From: an uncultured Opitutales bacterium
GTDB taxonomy: Bacteria; Verrucomicrobiota; Verrucomicrobiia; Opitutales; Seribacteraceae
Assembly: GCA_943789375.1 (NCBI GenBank)
Contig: CALSTX010000010.1
Coordinates: 248,001-312,000 of the forward strand
Direction of reading: 5' to 3'
Length of the DNA: 64,000 nt
In this document: in pieces, positions 8,175 to 17,542 of the stretch
Layout: each line of letters starts with the position of its first letter
How positions within the stretch are numbered: position 1 is the stretch's first letter
Made by a program: the position numbers and the translations under genes
The notes under the pieces: generated by a model
Told to the model about the DNA's origin: nothing
Seen by the model: only the letters and a program-made list of their open reading frames with translations
Database searches by the model: none

Positions 8175-9239
8175 TTACTTTTTGCTAAGTTTAAAGACTC
8201 GCACATAATCAACATACATCTTAGAAGGGAGCTGTTTATCCCTAACTGGCCCACCGGCCCACTGTGCATTTCGCATCGCATAATTTAAATTAACTTGTGC
8301 GTTTAAATTTTTAGGAACTTTCCGTGTCCACTCAAAATCTTCGACTTTTCCATAAGTTCGGTTGTGCACCTTGCCACCGGAAAACTTAAAATAAGGTTCA
8401 GACTTCCATGCAGGTCCGTCTTGGGCAAGATACCAAAAGAATTCACTATCAGTAACCCGTAAACCAAAGGTAAAAAACTCGTAAAAATTGACTGTGTTTC
8501 CTTTGATTTGGTGACCATGTCCGTGATGGGCTTTGTAGACTCTTTGCTTAATAAAGAAATGATCATCTGAACGTTTTACCATAGATTCCTTAGGGATACC
8601 TTGATGAATTTCTTCAGTTCTAAAATCGTGCCACCACAATCCACTCCATAATCTCGTTTTTTGCCTGTCAGCAATAAATTCGAACATATCAATTTCCAGG
8701 AGATCTTCGGGCGACCAGTCTCCAACTTTGTTAGAAATCGTCCAAAAAGCACCATACCCCGCATTATTTTGTGGAAGTTTACAACGCAGTTCTAAATACA
8801 TGTTATTGCGAAGTGCGTAATCTTTCCGGGTATGCACCCCACCGGAGGAATAATTAAAAGTTCTTTCTTTTGACCATGTCTTGCCGGTAATAGGCATGGT
8901 TTCCCGCTTTTGGGTAAAGATAAGTAGTCCATTATCCAAAGTAATATTTTCTAATTTGTAAATACAATCTACGCCCTCGTTTTGAAGATTCTTTTTATTG
9001 ATTCCCAATCCCCAGATTTCTTGGTTAAGCTCAGATCCGGTAAACTCATCTCCAAATGCATACTTGGAGCCTGGTGGGCCTTCAATAGACATCTTGAAAC
9101 TTGCATTTAATGCAAGAGACAAGATGTAAAAAGTAAATGCCAAAACTCCAAGCCATTTCAATTGATGTGGTTGAATATTAATTCTACCTAGCGTAATAAA
9201 AAGGAGAACAAATAAAGGTCTTTTGGAATGATTATTCAT
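8175..9239 (-). CDS. Glycoside hydrolase family 16 (agarase/carrageenase-like)
   Basis: A beta-jelly-roll endo-glycanase acting on beta-linked galactans or glucans. An N-terminal hydrophobic segment (residues 28-46) is a signal or membrane anchor. FGDEFTGSELNQEIW at 62-76 is the usual GH16 entry. The catalytic motif EIDMFE at 182-187 gives E182 as nucleophile, D184 and E187 as acid/base. The strand MYVDYVRVFKL closes the domain. The EID-x-x-E form with the beta-bulge is the laminarinase/agarase/kappa-carrageenase type. The gene is 120 bases from a second glycosidase on the same strand and 850 bases from the sulfatase, pointing to a sulfated galactan, which is inference. Confidence 0.88.
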   Translation of the reverse strand: MNNHSKRPLFVLLFITLGRINIQPHQLKWLGVLAFTFYILSLALNASFKMSIEGPPGSKYAFGDEFTGSELNQEIWGLGINKKNLQNEGVDCIYKLENITLDNGLLIFTQKRETMPITGKTWSKERTFNYSSGGVHTRKDYALRNNMYLELRCKLPQNNAGYGAFWTISNKVGDWSPEDLLEIDMFEFIADRQKTRLWSGLWWHDFRTEEIHQGIPKESMVKRSDDHFFIKQRVYKAHHGHGHQIKGNTVNFYEFFTFGLRVTDSEFFWYLAQDGPAWKSEPYFKFSGGKVHNRTYGKVEDFEWTRKVPKNLNAQVNLNYAMRNAQWAGGPVRDKQLPSKMYVDYVRVFKLSKK

Positions 9240-9359
9240 TCCAATATTTAATAATGACGCTTTTCTCTCGTCAACCGATCTTCTTAAAACTGAAAATACG
9301 ATTTTGGGGAAGAATTGACAGAGTAAATTATTTTCTAAAAGTACTGATTTTAGGCTAGG

Positions 9360-11102
9360 TTAGTGTTTTGGAGACTCAAAAACTAAGGAAGTTAAGCGAC
9401 GGGTATCGGGTAAGCTTACAGTTAGTAGTCCGTCTGTCACAACTACAAGAGAGGAGTTTCCAGATTGTACATTTTTACGATAGCCAGTTTTAGCTTCGAC
9501 ATCTTCTGTTATCCATCTTACCAAAATCTGTTCGCCTTCACTGAAACCTTCCCCTGTAAACTTTTTATCTTGATTATAGCGAGCCCCAATCTGAATGGTT
9601 GCAGGAATCGATATCGTTAAATTATTTGGTGCTTCTTTGGCTTCTCGTTTGGCTAAAAGGACAATAAATCGTTTTGCGGTTCGGTCATATGAACTCATCC
9701 TCATCAATTTATCTTCTTCTATTCCTGTAATCGTTATGTCATTTCCCTCTTCTCCAGCAATTGCGTGATGGATACATTCGTTTTGGCCGGCAGACAATTG
9801 TGCATACCAACGCCATATGTAATAGTGTGTGTGATTGGGGTCGTCTGGTACTGCATAGGGAGCACCAAAATCGCTACCATTAAATGAGGGAGAATTATTT
9901 TTGATGACTAGTTTATTGTCATTCCCAATCAGGTTTAACTTGCGGGTAGCAATCGCAGCACCACCGGTAAAGTTAGGGTTTAATTTTTCACCCAATACTG
10001 CAAGCTGACCATTGTAGTCTAGCCGTTTGGTCAGACCCATGGACCAGGCACTGTGATTGTCTGACCATGGTAGATTCGTTAAACTTAAACCCCGCTGAAT
10101 GCATTCCCCAAAGAGTCGCAAGGTTGATTCTACTGTATCACCACTGCCTTCTGGCCCGTGTGGTGTACGTTCGCCATCCCAGCAGATCCAGCTCTCGGCC
10201 GCCACTAATCCTTTGTCGTCATAGCCCTCTTCCTTGAGTCTCTGGTCCATATAGTCAAGTTGATCCCATACAGAACTTACCCAAGTGAGGAGACCACCTC
10301 CCCAGCCGTTATTAAAGTCGCTGAGATTAATGGCAAAATTATCAATCAGACCCATAAGTTCAGGGTAATCCAATTGAATATCGTACCATTTTTTACAATT
10401 GCGTGATGGGGATAAGCCAGCAGTAGAAACTATCTTCTTATCTCCTGTTTCTTCTGAGTAGTCACGAATTGCTCGAGCTGCCGGTAACATAAACAACTCG
10501 ATTAACTCATCCCATGTACCTTCCCAATACTTTGGATGATTAGCTTCGTGAAAGATAGAATAGTAATCAACATCTTCACCAAACCATGTAACGGTAGCTT
10601 TAACCATATCGTAGATGGCTTGTTCATCGGGCGGGACTTTGTTAAAATCTGCATAGCTTGTTCCTCCATTCATCCACAATGGCACTTGCCACAAAACTAA
10701 TTCCGTTTTGATCCCTTTGCGTTTGCACAGTTTAACTGCATGTCGAATCGCTAAGGCTTCTTTGGATGGATAATTCTTAAAATCTAGGTTTTTCTCCTTT
10801 GGAAGAGTATGAAGCGACATAAACCAAAAGCTAGCATAACTGGCTATACTACCAATTTCTCTTTCTATGTCGGCTACAGAACTTTTTGGTCTACTTTCAT
10901 AGGGTTGCCAACGAAAACCTACATGTAAATGATTCTTGGTAGCCTCGTAAGCAGAAGGTAAGCTTTTATATTCGAAAAGGTCACTCATACCTGGACCCAC
11001 TCGGTACTTGGGATTTTCAGGTACAAGGGTTTCCACACCATGGCAGATATTTTTCGCACTACTTACTAGTACTACCAATAATAGATGAAGGAAAAACTTC
11101 AA
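9360..11102 (-). CDS. Secreted glycoside hydrolase, probably clan GH-A barrel
   Basis: 580 residues with a signal peptide (about residues 1-22). The central part reads like a (beta/alpha)8 barrel. TELVLWQVPLWM (133-144) is a strand with substrate-binding tryptophans. YSIFHEANHP places E186 where clan GH-A enzymes have the acid/base after strand 4. GLVAAESWICW puts E303 as candidate nucleophile after strand 7. The C-terminal 150 residues look like a beta-sandwich accessory domain. I cannot assign a numbered GH family. It is upstream of the GH16 gene on the same strand with a 120-base gap, so possibly cotranscribed. Confidence 0.7.
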   Translation of the reverse strand: MKFFLHLLLVVLVSSAKNICHGVETLVPENPKYRVGPGMSDLFEYKSLPSAYEATKNHLHVGFRWQPYESRPKSSVADIEREIGSIASYASFWFMSLHTLPKEKNLDFKNYPSKEALAIRHAVKLCKRKGIKTELVLWQVPLWMNGGTSYADFNKVPPDEQAIYDMVKATVTWFGEDVDYYSIFHEANHPKYWEGTWDELIELFMLPAARAIRDYSEETGDKKIVSTAGLSPSRNCKKWYDIQLDYPELMGLIDNFAINLSDFNNGWGGGLLTWVSSVWDQLDYMDQRLKEEGYDDKGLVAAESWICWDGERTPHGPEGSGDTVESTLRLFGECIQRGLSLTNLPWSDNHSAWSMGLTKRLDYNGQLAVLGEKLNPNFTGGAAIATRKLNLIGNDNKLVIKNNSPSFNGSDFGAPYAVPDDPNHTHYYIWRWYAQLSAGQNECIHHAIAGEEGNDITITGIEEDKLMRMSSYDRTAKRFIVLLAKREAKEAPNNLTISIPATIQIGARYNQDKKFTGEGFSEGEQILVRWITEDVEAKTGYRKNVQSGNSSLVVVTDGLLTVSLPDTRRLTSLVFESPKH

Positions 11103-11340
11103 GATGCTGAATCTATATGCATTGTATGATATAAGTACAAGCTTAAGCTTGTATGTTGCTGTTACATCTTAAGATTTACGATATTTTAAAAGTACTTCCG
11201 AGGGTTCAGGGCATTACCCTTAATTTGATATTAAGAATTATGAAATATTTAACTTGATCATAACAGATATATGTCAATAATTATTTAGAGTTATTACACA
11301 CAAAGTCTGTAAAAAATAGTCATGAATTCCTTTAAAACAA

Positions 11341-11865
11341 ATGAGTTACACAAAAGAAATAGAGATAATCAAATATAAAAATATAGATCTATTTGATAAT
11401 AGTAATGCAAAGTTCGATCTCTTTTGTAAGTCATTAAACCAAGATATTAAATTGTTGAAATTACAACTTAAATTACTCAGGCGACAAAAAGAAAATGAAA
11501 CTTATGTGTTTAAGAATTTCGAATTCTGGAAGTTACTTATTGAAAATTTTCCAAAGACTGATTTCCCAAAGGTTGATGGCAATTCTCGTTATTTTTATAA
11601 AAAAAATGGGAAAAACTGTTTTAAATTTAAATATTTTGTCTCAGACATGCTCGAGGCAAAGGCGATGGTAGATTGTCCTGAGAATCCCCGCAGTCGGTAT
11701 TCAATGTTGAAGTCTGAACTTTTAAAATATCTTCAGTCTGAAAAGAAGCGTAATATACTGCCGAAATTTAAACAAAAAGAATCGCTTATGCCTACTCCTA
11801 AAAAATCCACTTTTGATGATGAAAGTTTACTTTCGAATCGTTGGGACAATTGGATGAGTAGTTAA
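11341..11865 (+). CDS. Lysine-rich hypothetical protein
   Basis: 174 residues, strongly basic and AT-rich, with a probable helix-forming stretch (DIKLLKLQLKLLRRQKENE) and a C-terminus ending RWDNWMSS. There are no membrane segments, signal peptide or recognised motif. It stands alone between a glycosidase gene and a DUF3050 gene with about 200-base AT-rich gaps on both sides. The continuous frame in AT-rich DNA, where stop codons are common, supports a real gene, possibly acquired. Confidence 0.5.
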   Translation: MSYTKEIEIIKYKNIDLFDNSNAKFDLFCKSLNQDIKLLKLQLKLLRRQKENETYVFKNFEFWKLLIENFPKTDFPKVDGNSRYFYKKNGKNCFKFKYFVSDMLEAKAMVDCPENPRSRYSMLKSELLKYLQSEKKRNILPKFKQKESLMPTPKKSTFDDESLLSNRWDNWMSS

Positions 11866-12092
11866 ATTCTTGAATTTTAATTTAGATATACAGAATCTAA
11901 AATTTAGATTAGATTTTGTATAAAATATTGTTATACATGTTTTTAACTTATAAAAATTTAGTGTAAATATTTAGTGTAGAAATTTTTATTGAGTAAAAAT
12001 ATACAGTTGCATTTCATTCTACTCTACTAGTCATCAACTATTCCTTCTGTTTGGTATTTGGGTAAATGGTTTTTTTTGTTAACCTTCATCTT

Positions 12093-12848
12093 ATGGATAT
12101 TTCTTCATTAACAAATCTAAAGCGTGATCTTGAATGTCATCCAATTTTTACTCGGATCAATTCTCTCTCGGAATTAAGGATATTTATGAGTCACCATGTG
12201 TACGCTGTGTGGGATTTTATGTCTTTACTCAAAAAACTACAACTTGACCTTGTCCCAAGTGGATCACCGTGGCTTCCTAACCCCAATGGTCTCCTCGTCC
12301 GTTTCATTAATGAAATTGTAATGGAAGAAGAATCTGATGTCTCCTTTACACAGTCAAATGATACTTCCTATAAAAGTCATTTTGAAATATATTTAGACTC
12401 TATGAGGGAAGTTAATTGCCCTACGATCAAATTACAGAGATTTTTACAACTTGTAAGTGCTGATGGAATAGAGGTCGCCTTACAATCATCAGACTTACCT
12501 GAACCCTCTCGTTTGTTTATGCAGCATACTTTTGAAACCATCTCTCAGGGTAAAACTCATGAAATAGCGTCTTCATTTGCAATTGCTCGAGAAAGTGTTG
12601 TTCCTTTGATGTTTAAGCGAATTCTTTCTCAAACAGATTTAACATCAAGTGACGTTCCTGTTTTCAAGTATTATCTTGAAAGGCATGCAGTCTTAGACGG
12701 TGATCACCATGGACCAATGGCTCATCGTCTTCTTGATAATTTATGCGATGGTGATTGCCTTAAGGAGAAAGAGGTAATTTCTCAGGCTGAACGTAGTATA
12801 CAAAAGAGGATTGAATTTTGGGATGGCGTTCTGGACGCCTTACCTTGA
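12093..12848 (+). CDS. DUF3050 family protein, heme-oxygenase-like fold
   Basis: 251 residues from the ATG at 12093; a frame extension to 12066 adds nine hydrophobic residues that are probably not translated. LKRDLECHPIFTRINSLSELRIFMSHHVYAVWDFMSLLK at the N-terminus and RHAVLDGDHHGPMAHRLL near residue 210 carry the conserved histidines and acidic residues of DUF3050. That family is related to the TenA/heme-oxygenase-like helical bundles. The metal or substrate and the pathway are unknown. No operon partner is visible. Confidence 0.75.
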   Translation: MDISSLTNLKRDLECHPIFTRINSLSELRIFMSHHVYAVWDFMSLLKKLQLDLVPSGSPWLPNPNGLLVRFINEIVMEEESDVSFTQSNDTSYKSHFEIYLDSMREVNCPTIKLQRFLQLVSADGIEVALQSSDLPEPSRLFMQHTFETISQGKTHEIASSFAIARESVVPLMFKRILSQTDLTSSDVPVFKYYLERHAVLDGDHHGPMAHRLLDNLCDGDCLKEKEVISQAERSIQKRIEFWDGVLDALP

Positions 12849-12872
12849 TTCGCACACTTATAACAAGCAGAT

Positions 12873-13790
12873 TCAAGCAAGTTCGATTTCGATGGTAAAT
12901 TCATCTCGCGCCCCTGGCGCTACCGTACGTGTGGTTTTATTTTCGGTTGAGTTCGGCGGTGACATCCATGGTTCAACACAATAATAGAGTTCGTTTTTCT
13001 TAGTCCAAGACACAAAAGTAAGTCTTGTACCCGTTTCTGGTCCACCAACTTCAGAAATTCTTATAGTTTCTTCTCCGTTGAGAAGAGAGATTTCGGCTTT
13101 TGGCATATTTAATTCATAAAAAACATTATTTACTAACTCTGGATCATTTAACTTTTGCACAGGTGTCTTATTACTTTTCGGCACCATCATACCGCCTTCT
13201 TGATACTTAAACACTTTTTTTGCCTCAATTGAAAGGTTATGATCAGAAAGCGATAAACCTTTTCTCCAGGGAACTTGAAAATAGGGGTGTAGGCCCGCTG
13301 ACCATGGTATTGGCTCACGGCCTTCGTTCTCAAGAACTAAACTGATTTGTAGGGTTAGTTCAAGAAAGTGATATATGACTGTAAAATTGTAATCGAATGG
13401 GTAGAAACTTTTCATTTCCTCTGTTTGGACCATTTCCATTTCAAACCCTGATTTATCAATCGAACGCACTTCAAAATCTGCACGATTGGCAAAGCCGTGC
13501 ATAGGCATTTGTGCATGACGACCGTCAGGTAACTTCCAATAATCCTGCTTACCTTCTAAGTATGATTTTCCTGCGAAGGGAAAGAGTATGGGTATCCCTC
13601 CACCAACCTTATTAAGCTCTTCGCCCTGTATATCTTCAGGCCAGTGAATAACATCGCGTACCGAGCCATCACTCATGTTGACATGCCAATTTAGTAATTG
13701 AGCCCCTTTTTCTGGAGATGCCAAAAAGGTAGAGGGTCCTACATCCCAGCGTCTTATTTCATGGTTTTGATAGGTGATCTTTTCCATCAC
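12873..13790 (-). CDS. Aldose 1-epimerase family protein
   Basis: A galactose-mutarotase-like beta-sandwich of 305 residues that would interconvert anomers of a hexose or hexose phosphate. Typical segments are GGGIPILFPFAGKS (about residue 63), MPMHGFANRADFEV with the conserved histidine near residue 97, and WSAGLHPYFQVP near residue 160 with the second histidine. The GxPILFPF wording is closer to D-hexose-6-phosphate mutarotase-like members than to GalM. It has no obvious operon and could serve sugar use downstream of the nearby glycosidases. Confidence 0.85.
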   Translation of the reverse strand: MMEKITYQNHEIRRWDVGPSTFLASPEKGAQLLNWHVNMSDGSVRDVIHWPEDIQGEELNKVGGGIPILFPFAGKSYLEGKQDYWKLPDGRHAQMPMHGFANRADFEVRSIDKSGFEMEMVQTEEMKSFYPFDYNFTVIYHFLELTLQISLVLENEGREPIPWSAGLHPYFQVPWRKGLSLSDHNLSIEAKKVFKYQEGGMMVPKSNKTPVQKLNDPELVNNVFYELNMPKAEISLLNGEETIRISEVGGPETGTRLTFVSWTKKNELYYCVEPWMSPPNSTENKTTRTVAPGARDEFTIEIELA

Positions 13791-13859
13791 CTATGAATTG
13801 AAGTTTCTTTCGACTTTGCGCAATGCCAATTATAGCATTAGATGTAATTTGACCCCACT

Positions 13860-15359
13860 ATGATACTGAACTTTAAATTCACACCCCATCTTCTCGGGCT
13901 TTTTATGTTGATATTTGTCAACACAGTGAGAGCCGCAATTTCTTCAGAGCCTTTTCTTGATGGAAATGTGAGCGTCAACTCTGACGACAATTCTTCACAA
14001 GCAAAGTCTCATATTGCATATGTTATCCCTGTACAGGATCAAATTGGACCTCCCATTCTTGATATTCTTAGGCGTGGATTGAAGAGTGCGATTCAGGAAA
14101 AAGCTGATATTGTAATATTGGATATGGATACACCAGGCGGAGAACTTGGGGTAACTTTGGAAATAATGGAAGAAATTATTAGTAACCTGGAACGATTTAA
14201 GGGAAAAATCATTACTTATGTTAATGATGAAGCGATTTCAGCAGGTGCTTACATAGCAATTGCTTCTAGTGAAATTGCTTTTTCCCCTAAATCTCAAATT
14301 GGTGCAGCAGAGGCAGTTAGTGGCGGAGGTAGTAATATTGATTCTTCGATGAAGCGGAAAATCAATTCTTATCTCAAAGCAAAAATCAGGAACTATGCGG
14401 GGGATTATCGCTATCGCTCTCTGGTGATGTCTGCGATGATGGATGCAAATGAAAGTTTGATTATCGAAGGTGATCCAATCAAGGCAACTGATGGTAGTCT
14501 TATCAAAAAGAGGGGAGAACTTCTTACATTAACAGGTGAAGAGGCATGCCAACTTTATGGCAGTCCTCCAGCTCCCTTGCTAGGTTTTGGGGTTTTTGAG
14601 ACTTACGATGAAATTTTGCTAAAAAAGTGGGGTGCTGGAAATTATAAGATTATAGAAATGAATGTAAATTGGGCTGAGAAAGCAGGGCTGTGGTTAAATG
14701 GGATCGCACCCCTTGTCTTAAGTATCGGTTTGGTATGCATATTTGTAGAGTTCAAGACTGCTGGTTTCGGGGTCTTTGGGGTATTGGGAATTATTTTGTT
14801 GTTGGTCTTTTTTGGCTCAAAATATGTGGCGGGTCTTGCAGGCCAAGAAGAACTCATCGTTTTTTTGCTTGGAATATGCTTAATCTTGGTAGAAATTTTT
14901 CTTGCTCCAGGTTTGATTATTCCTGGGATTATTGGATTTTTCATGATGATCGGGTCTATTTTTTGGGCAATGGTTGATATTTGGCCTACGCCGGATTTCA
15001 CATGGAGTTTTGAAGTTTTTCGCCTGCCCTTTTGGGAACTTTTACAGTCCTTGGGTATCGCAATAACAATAGGTGTTTTACTTTCTATGATACTGCCTAA
15101 AACTCCATTATGGAATCATCTAGTTTTAAGTGAAACGCTAGGAGATGCTCCATCTAATTCTAAAGCTATAAAATCGGTTTTGAGTACAGAGGGAATGGTC
15201 GGTAGAACAGTTTCAGAATTATTTCCATCTGGTCAGGTGCAAATTAATGGTAAGCGTTATGAAGCCCGAGCGGTTCATGGTAGAATTGCAAAAGGAGAGA
15301 AAATTAAAGTTATTAAAATCGCATCGATGGATTTAATTGTAGAGGAAGTTTCCTCATGA
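13860..15359 (+). CDS. NfeD-type membrane serine protease (ClpP-class domain)
   Basis: 499 residues: signal peptide, ClpP-like protease domain (about 50-270), a membrane block of four or five helices (about 275-420) and an NfeD OB-fold tail. DMDTPGGELGVTLEIMEEI is the family's conserved helix. EAISAGAYIAIAS puts the nucleophile at Ser127, followed by IGAAEAV; the partner lysine is probably in SYLKAKIR (173-175). These proteases process or regulate flotillin-like scaffold proteins. Its stop overlaps the next nfeD gene by 4 bases, and floA follows, a classic operon. Confidence 0.9.
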   Translation: MILNFKFTPHLLGLFMLIFVNTVRAAISSEPFLDGNVSVNSDDNSSQAKSHIAYVIPVQDQIGPPILDILRRGLKSAIQEKADIVILDMDTPGGELGVTLEIMEEIISNLERFKGKIITYVNDEAISAGAYIAIASSEIAFSPKSQIGAAEAVSGGGSNIDSSMKRKINSYLKAKIRNYAGDYRYRSLVMSAMMDANESLIIEGDPIKATDGSLIKKRGELLTLTGEEACQLYGSPPAPLLGFGVFETYDEILLKKWGAGNYKIIEMNVNWAEKAGLWLNGIAPLVLSIGLVCIFVEFKTAGFGVFGVLGIILLLVFFGSKYVAGLAGQEELIVFLLGICLILVEIFLAPGLIIPGIIGFFMMIGSIFWAMVDIWPTPDFTWSFEVFRLPFWELLQSLGIAITIGVLLSMILPKTPLWNHLVLSETLGDAPSNSKAIKSVLSTEGMVGRTVSELFPSGQVQINGKRYEARAVHGRIAKGEKIKVIKIASMDLIVEEVSS

Positions 15360-15838
15360 CTTTAATTTTAAGTATTATAATAATAAGCTATACTCTTATT
15401 GCATTTGAAGCAATTGTTCCCGGGGGATTGCTTGGGATTTTGGGTTTCCTGGGACTGATCGTTGCTGCCTATTATTCCTTCTTAGAGTTTGGGGGGTGGT
15501 TTGCACCTTCTTTAACTTTTCTGTTGAGTGGATTGGGTGCTCTCGCTTTGGTGTTGATTGAGTTTAAATGGTTATCAAAAAGTCCTTTTGGCCAAAACCT
15601 GTTTCTTAAAAAAACCGTTGGAGGCACCAGCAACGCATCAATTGGAGAAGGAGATTTACTTGGCTTGCCTGGGCTTACTGTGACGGATCTTCATCCTGAA
15701 GGGTTGGTGAAAGTAAAAGCTAAGGATTATGATGCTTACAGTGAAAGCGGTTTTTTACCCAAAGGCACGGAAATAAAGGTAACTGGAGTAGATACCTTTA
15801 AAATACTTGTGCAGCAAAAATATGAGGAGAAGGGTTGA
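15356..15838 (+). CDS. NfeD family short membrane protein
   Basis: 160 residues with an N-terminal hydrophobic block (two or three helices, residues 3-70, including PGGLLGILGFLGLIVAAYY) and a C-terminal OB-fold domain with GLPGLTVTDLHPEGLVKVKAKDYDA and KGTEIKVTGVDTFKILV. This is the short NfeD form that accompanies flotillins. The ATG overlaps the preceding protease stop (ATGA), so translation is coupled. Having both long and short NfeD beside floA suggests all three act at one membrane microdomain. Confidence 0.88.
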   Translation: MTLILSIIIISYTLIAFEAIVPGGLLGILGFLGLIVAAYYSFLEFGGWFAPSLTFLLSGLGALALVLIEFKWLSKSPFGQNLFLKKTVGGTSNASIGEGDLLGLPGLTVTDLHPEGLVKVKAKDYDAYSESGFLPKGTEIKVTGVDTFKILVQQKYEEKG

Positions 15839-15889
15839 CCTCGGAACACATTTTAACCATCAAAAGATTTAACTTTAACCCATAGTATT

Positions 15890-16876
15890 ATGTTTGAATG
15901 GATTATTATCGGATTACTCGTGGTCATCGGACTTGTTGTCTCTTTGGTCATCATGTCGTTTTTCAACACTTGGTTGAAAGCTTTTCTTTCAAAGGCAACC
16001 GTTGGGTTCACCACTTTACTTGCCATGAGACTTCGAGGAGTACCAGTTGGCCTAATTGTTGATGCCAGGATTACGGCTGTAAAGGCAGGTATTCCTATTG
16101 AGACCGACCAATTGGAAGCTCATTATCTTGCGGAAGGAAATGTAGTGCAAACAGTTCAAGCTCTAATCGCTGCGTCTAAGGCAAACATTATTTTGGAATG
16201 GGATCGTGCGTGTGCAATTGATTTAGCAACGAGGGGAACAAGCAAATCAGTTTTGGAGGCTGTAAGGACTTCTATTAACCCCAAAATCATTGATTGTGTG
16301 ATTGAAGGCCGCCAAACAATTGATGGCGTAGCTAAAGATGGCATACAAGTAAAAGTAAGGGCAAGGGTAACGGTTCGGAGTAATTTGGATAGATATGTGG
16401 GGAGTGCCCAAGAGGAAACTGTTATTGCCCGAGTTGGGGAGAGTATTGTTTCTACTATTGGTTCTTCAGAAAATTATAAAGTTGTCCTTGAAAATCCAAA
16501 TTCCATTACCGAAAAAGTTTTGGACCGTGGCTTAGATCAAGGAACAGCCTTTGAAATTCTCTCCATTGATATAGCAGATGTTGATTTAGGTGAAAATCGG
16601 GGAGCAGCCTTACGTTCTTCGCAAGCTTCCGCTGACAAAGAGGTTGCGCAAGCCCAAGCTGAAATCAGAAGAGCGGCAGCGGTCGCCTTAGAGCAAGAAA
16701 ATAAAGCTAAGGTTCAAGAAATGCAGGCAAAGCTAGTGGAAGCCGAATCCCAAATTCCGCTTGCTATGGCGGAAGCGTTTAGGAGCGGTAACCTCGGCGT
16801 GATGGATTATTATCGATTGAGAAATGTAGAGGCTGACACTGAAATGAGAGAGAGTATATCTAAAGGTGTAGATTGA
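15890..16876 (+). CDS. floA: Flotillin-like protein FloA
   Basis: 328 residues. The N-terminal hydrophobic hairpin (about 4-30) anchors it to the inner leaflet. The SPFH domain follows ([33 protein letters not shown], then [25 protein letters not shown]). An alanine/glutamate-rich coiled coil with [19 protein letters not shown] occupies about 240-300, ending MDYYRLRNV. It scaffolds functional membrane microdomains, and NfeD partners lie directly upstream. Length and order match the family formerly called UPF0365. Confidence 0.94.
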   Translation: MFEWIIIGLLVVIGLVVSLVIMSFFNTWLKAFLSKATVGFTTLLAMRLRGVPVGLIVDARITAVKAGIPIETDQLEAHYLAEGNVVQTVQALIAASKANIILEWDRACAIDLATRGTSKSVLEAVRTSINPKIIDCVIEGRQTIDGVAKDGIQVKVRARVTVRSNLDRYVGSAQEETVIARVGESIVSTIGSSENYKVVLENPNSITEKVLDRGLDQGTAFEILSIDIADVDLGENRGAALRSSQASADKEVAQAQAEIRRAAAVALEQENKAKVQEMQAKLVEAESQIPLAMAEAFRSGNLGVMDYYRLRNVEADTEMRESISKGVD

Positions 16877-16913
16877 GGAAACTTCTAACTAAATTGCCAG
16901 TCATTTCACTAAT

Positions 16914-17394
16914 ATGCAGGATTTGCCTCTAGATACCCTTTTAATAATTGGTCTAGTTATTGCCTCTTTCATTGGTAAATTAACCAAAAAAAAATCGTCT
17001 GTTCCTCAATCAAATTCAAAGAAAAAAGAATTCGGTCAGGAGGACTCCAAAGGGGAAAGTGCCAGCTTAGAGGATGTGCTTAAAGAAGCTTGGCAGAATT
17101 TTAGTAACCCTTCACAGGTTGATTCTTCCCCCCAATATTCACCAGAAAGCCCACCTCCTCTACCGATTCAAAAAGAAAAAAAAGATGAAAAAGTGCTTGC
17201 TAAAAAAGTCACTCCATCGGCCAGTAATAGGAATGAGGAACGATGTCTTTTCATACAATCAAGAGGTGCAAAAGAGGGAATCTTTTTTTTCGGTTACTGA
17301 GGATTTAAAAATGTCCAATAAATCTCTTCGTAAAGCATTTATACTCAAAGAAATTCTCGACCAGCCGGTATCTATCAAAAAGTCTTCTTTTTGA
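16914..17394 (+). pseudogene. Frameshifted gene following floA
   Basis: The first frame (from ATG 16914) encodes a membrane anchor (LLIIGLVIASFIGKL), then a low-complexity K/S/P-rich linker, and ends at 17300 in IFFFGY. The expected C-terminus sits in another frame, ending NKSLRKAFILKEILDQPVSIKK at 17394. That ending resembles the tails of short anchored proteins found in related genomes. Joining the frames near 17,230 gives a coherent protein of about 160 residues. Either the gene is freshly broken or the sequence has an indel error. No function is known. Confidence 0.55.
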
Positions 17395-17542
17395 TAACTG
17401 ACTTCTCTTTTGCCTTCTTAACTTTTTTATCTTTTAAACTCTCGTTTAAACCTTTTACCATGCACTTTTGGTTCCAATCACAAGTGTTTGGAAATCGACA
17501 TTCCCTAATTGAACACGAAAAAGTTGCTCGTTTTTTATTCAT
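17375..17542 (-). CDS. Small cysteine-rich basic protein
   Basis: A 55-residue frame beginning MNKKRATFSC. It contains four cysteines in CSIRECRFPNTCDWNQKC (spacing C-x4-C-x5-C-x5-C, residues 10-27), followed by a lysine-rich tail. The cysteine pattern suggests a small zinc- or disulfide-stabilised fold; I do not recognise the family. The longer open frame on the opposite strand (17391-17576) has poor composition, so I prefer this one. It overlaps the tail of the frameshifted floA-neighbour convergently by 20 bases. Confidence 0.5.
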   Translation of the reverse strand: MNKKRATFSCSIRECRFPNTCDWNQKCMVKGLNESLKDKKVKKAKEKSVIKKKTF

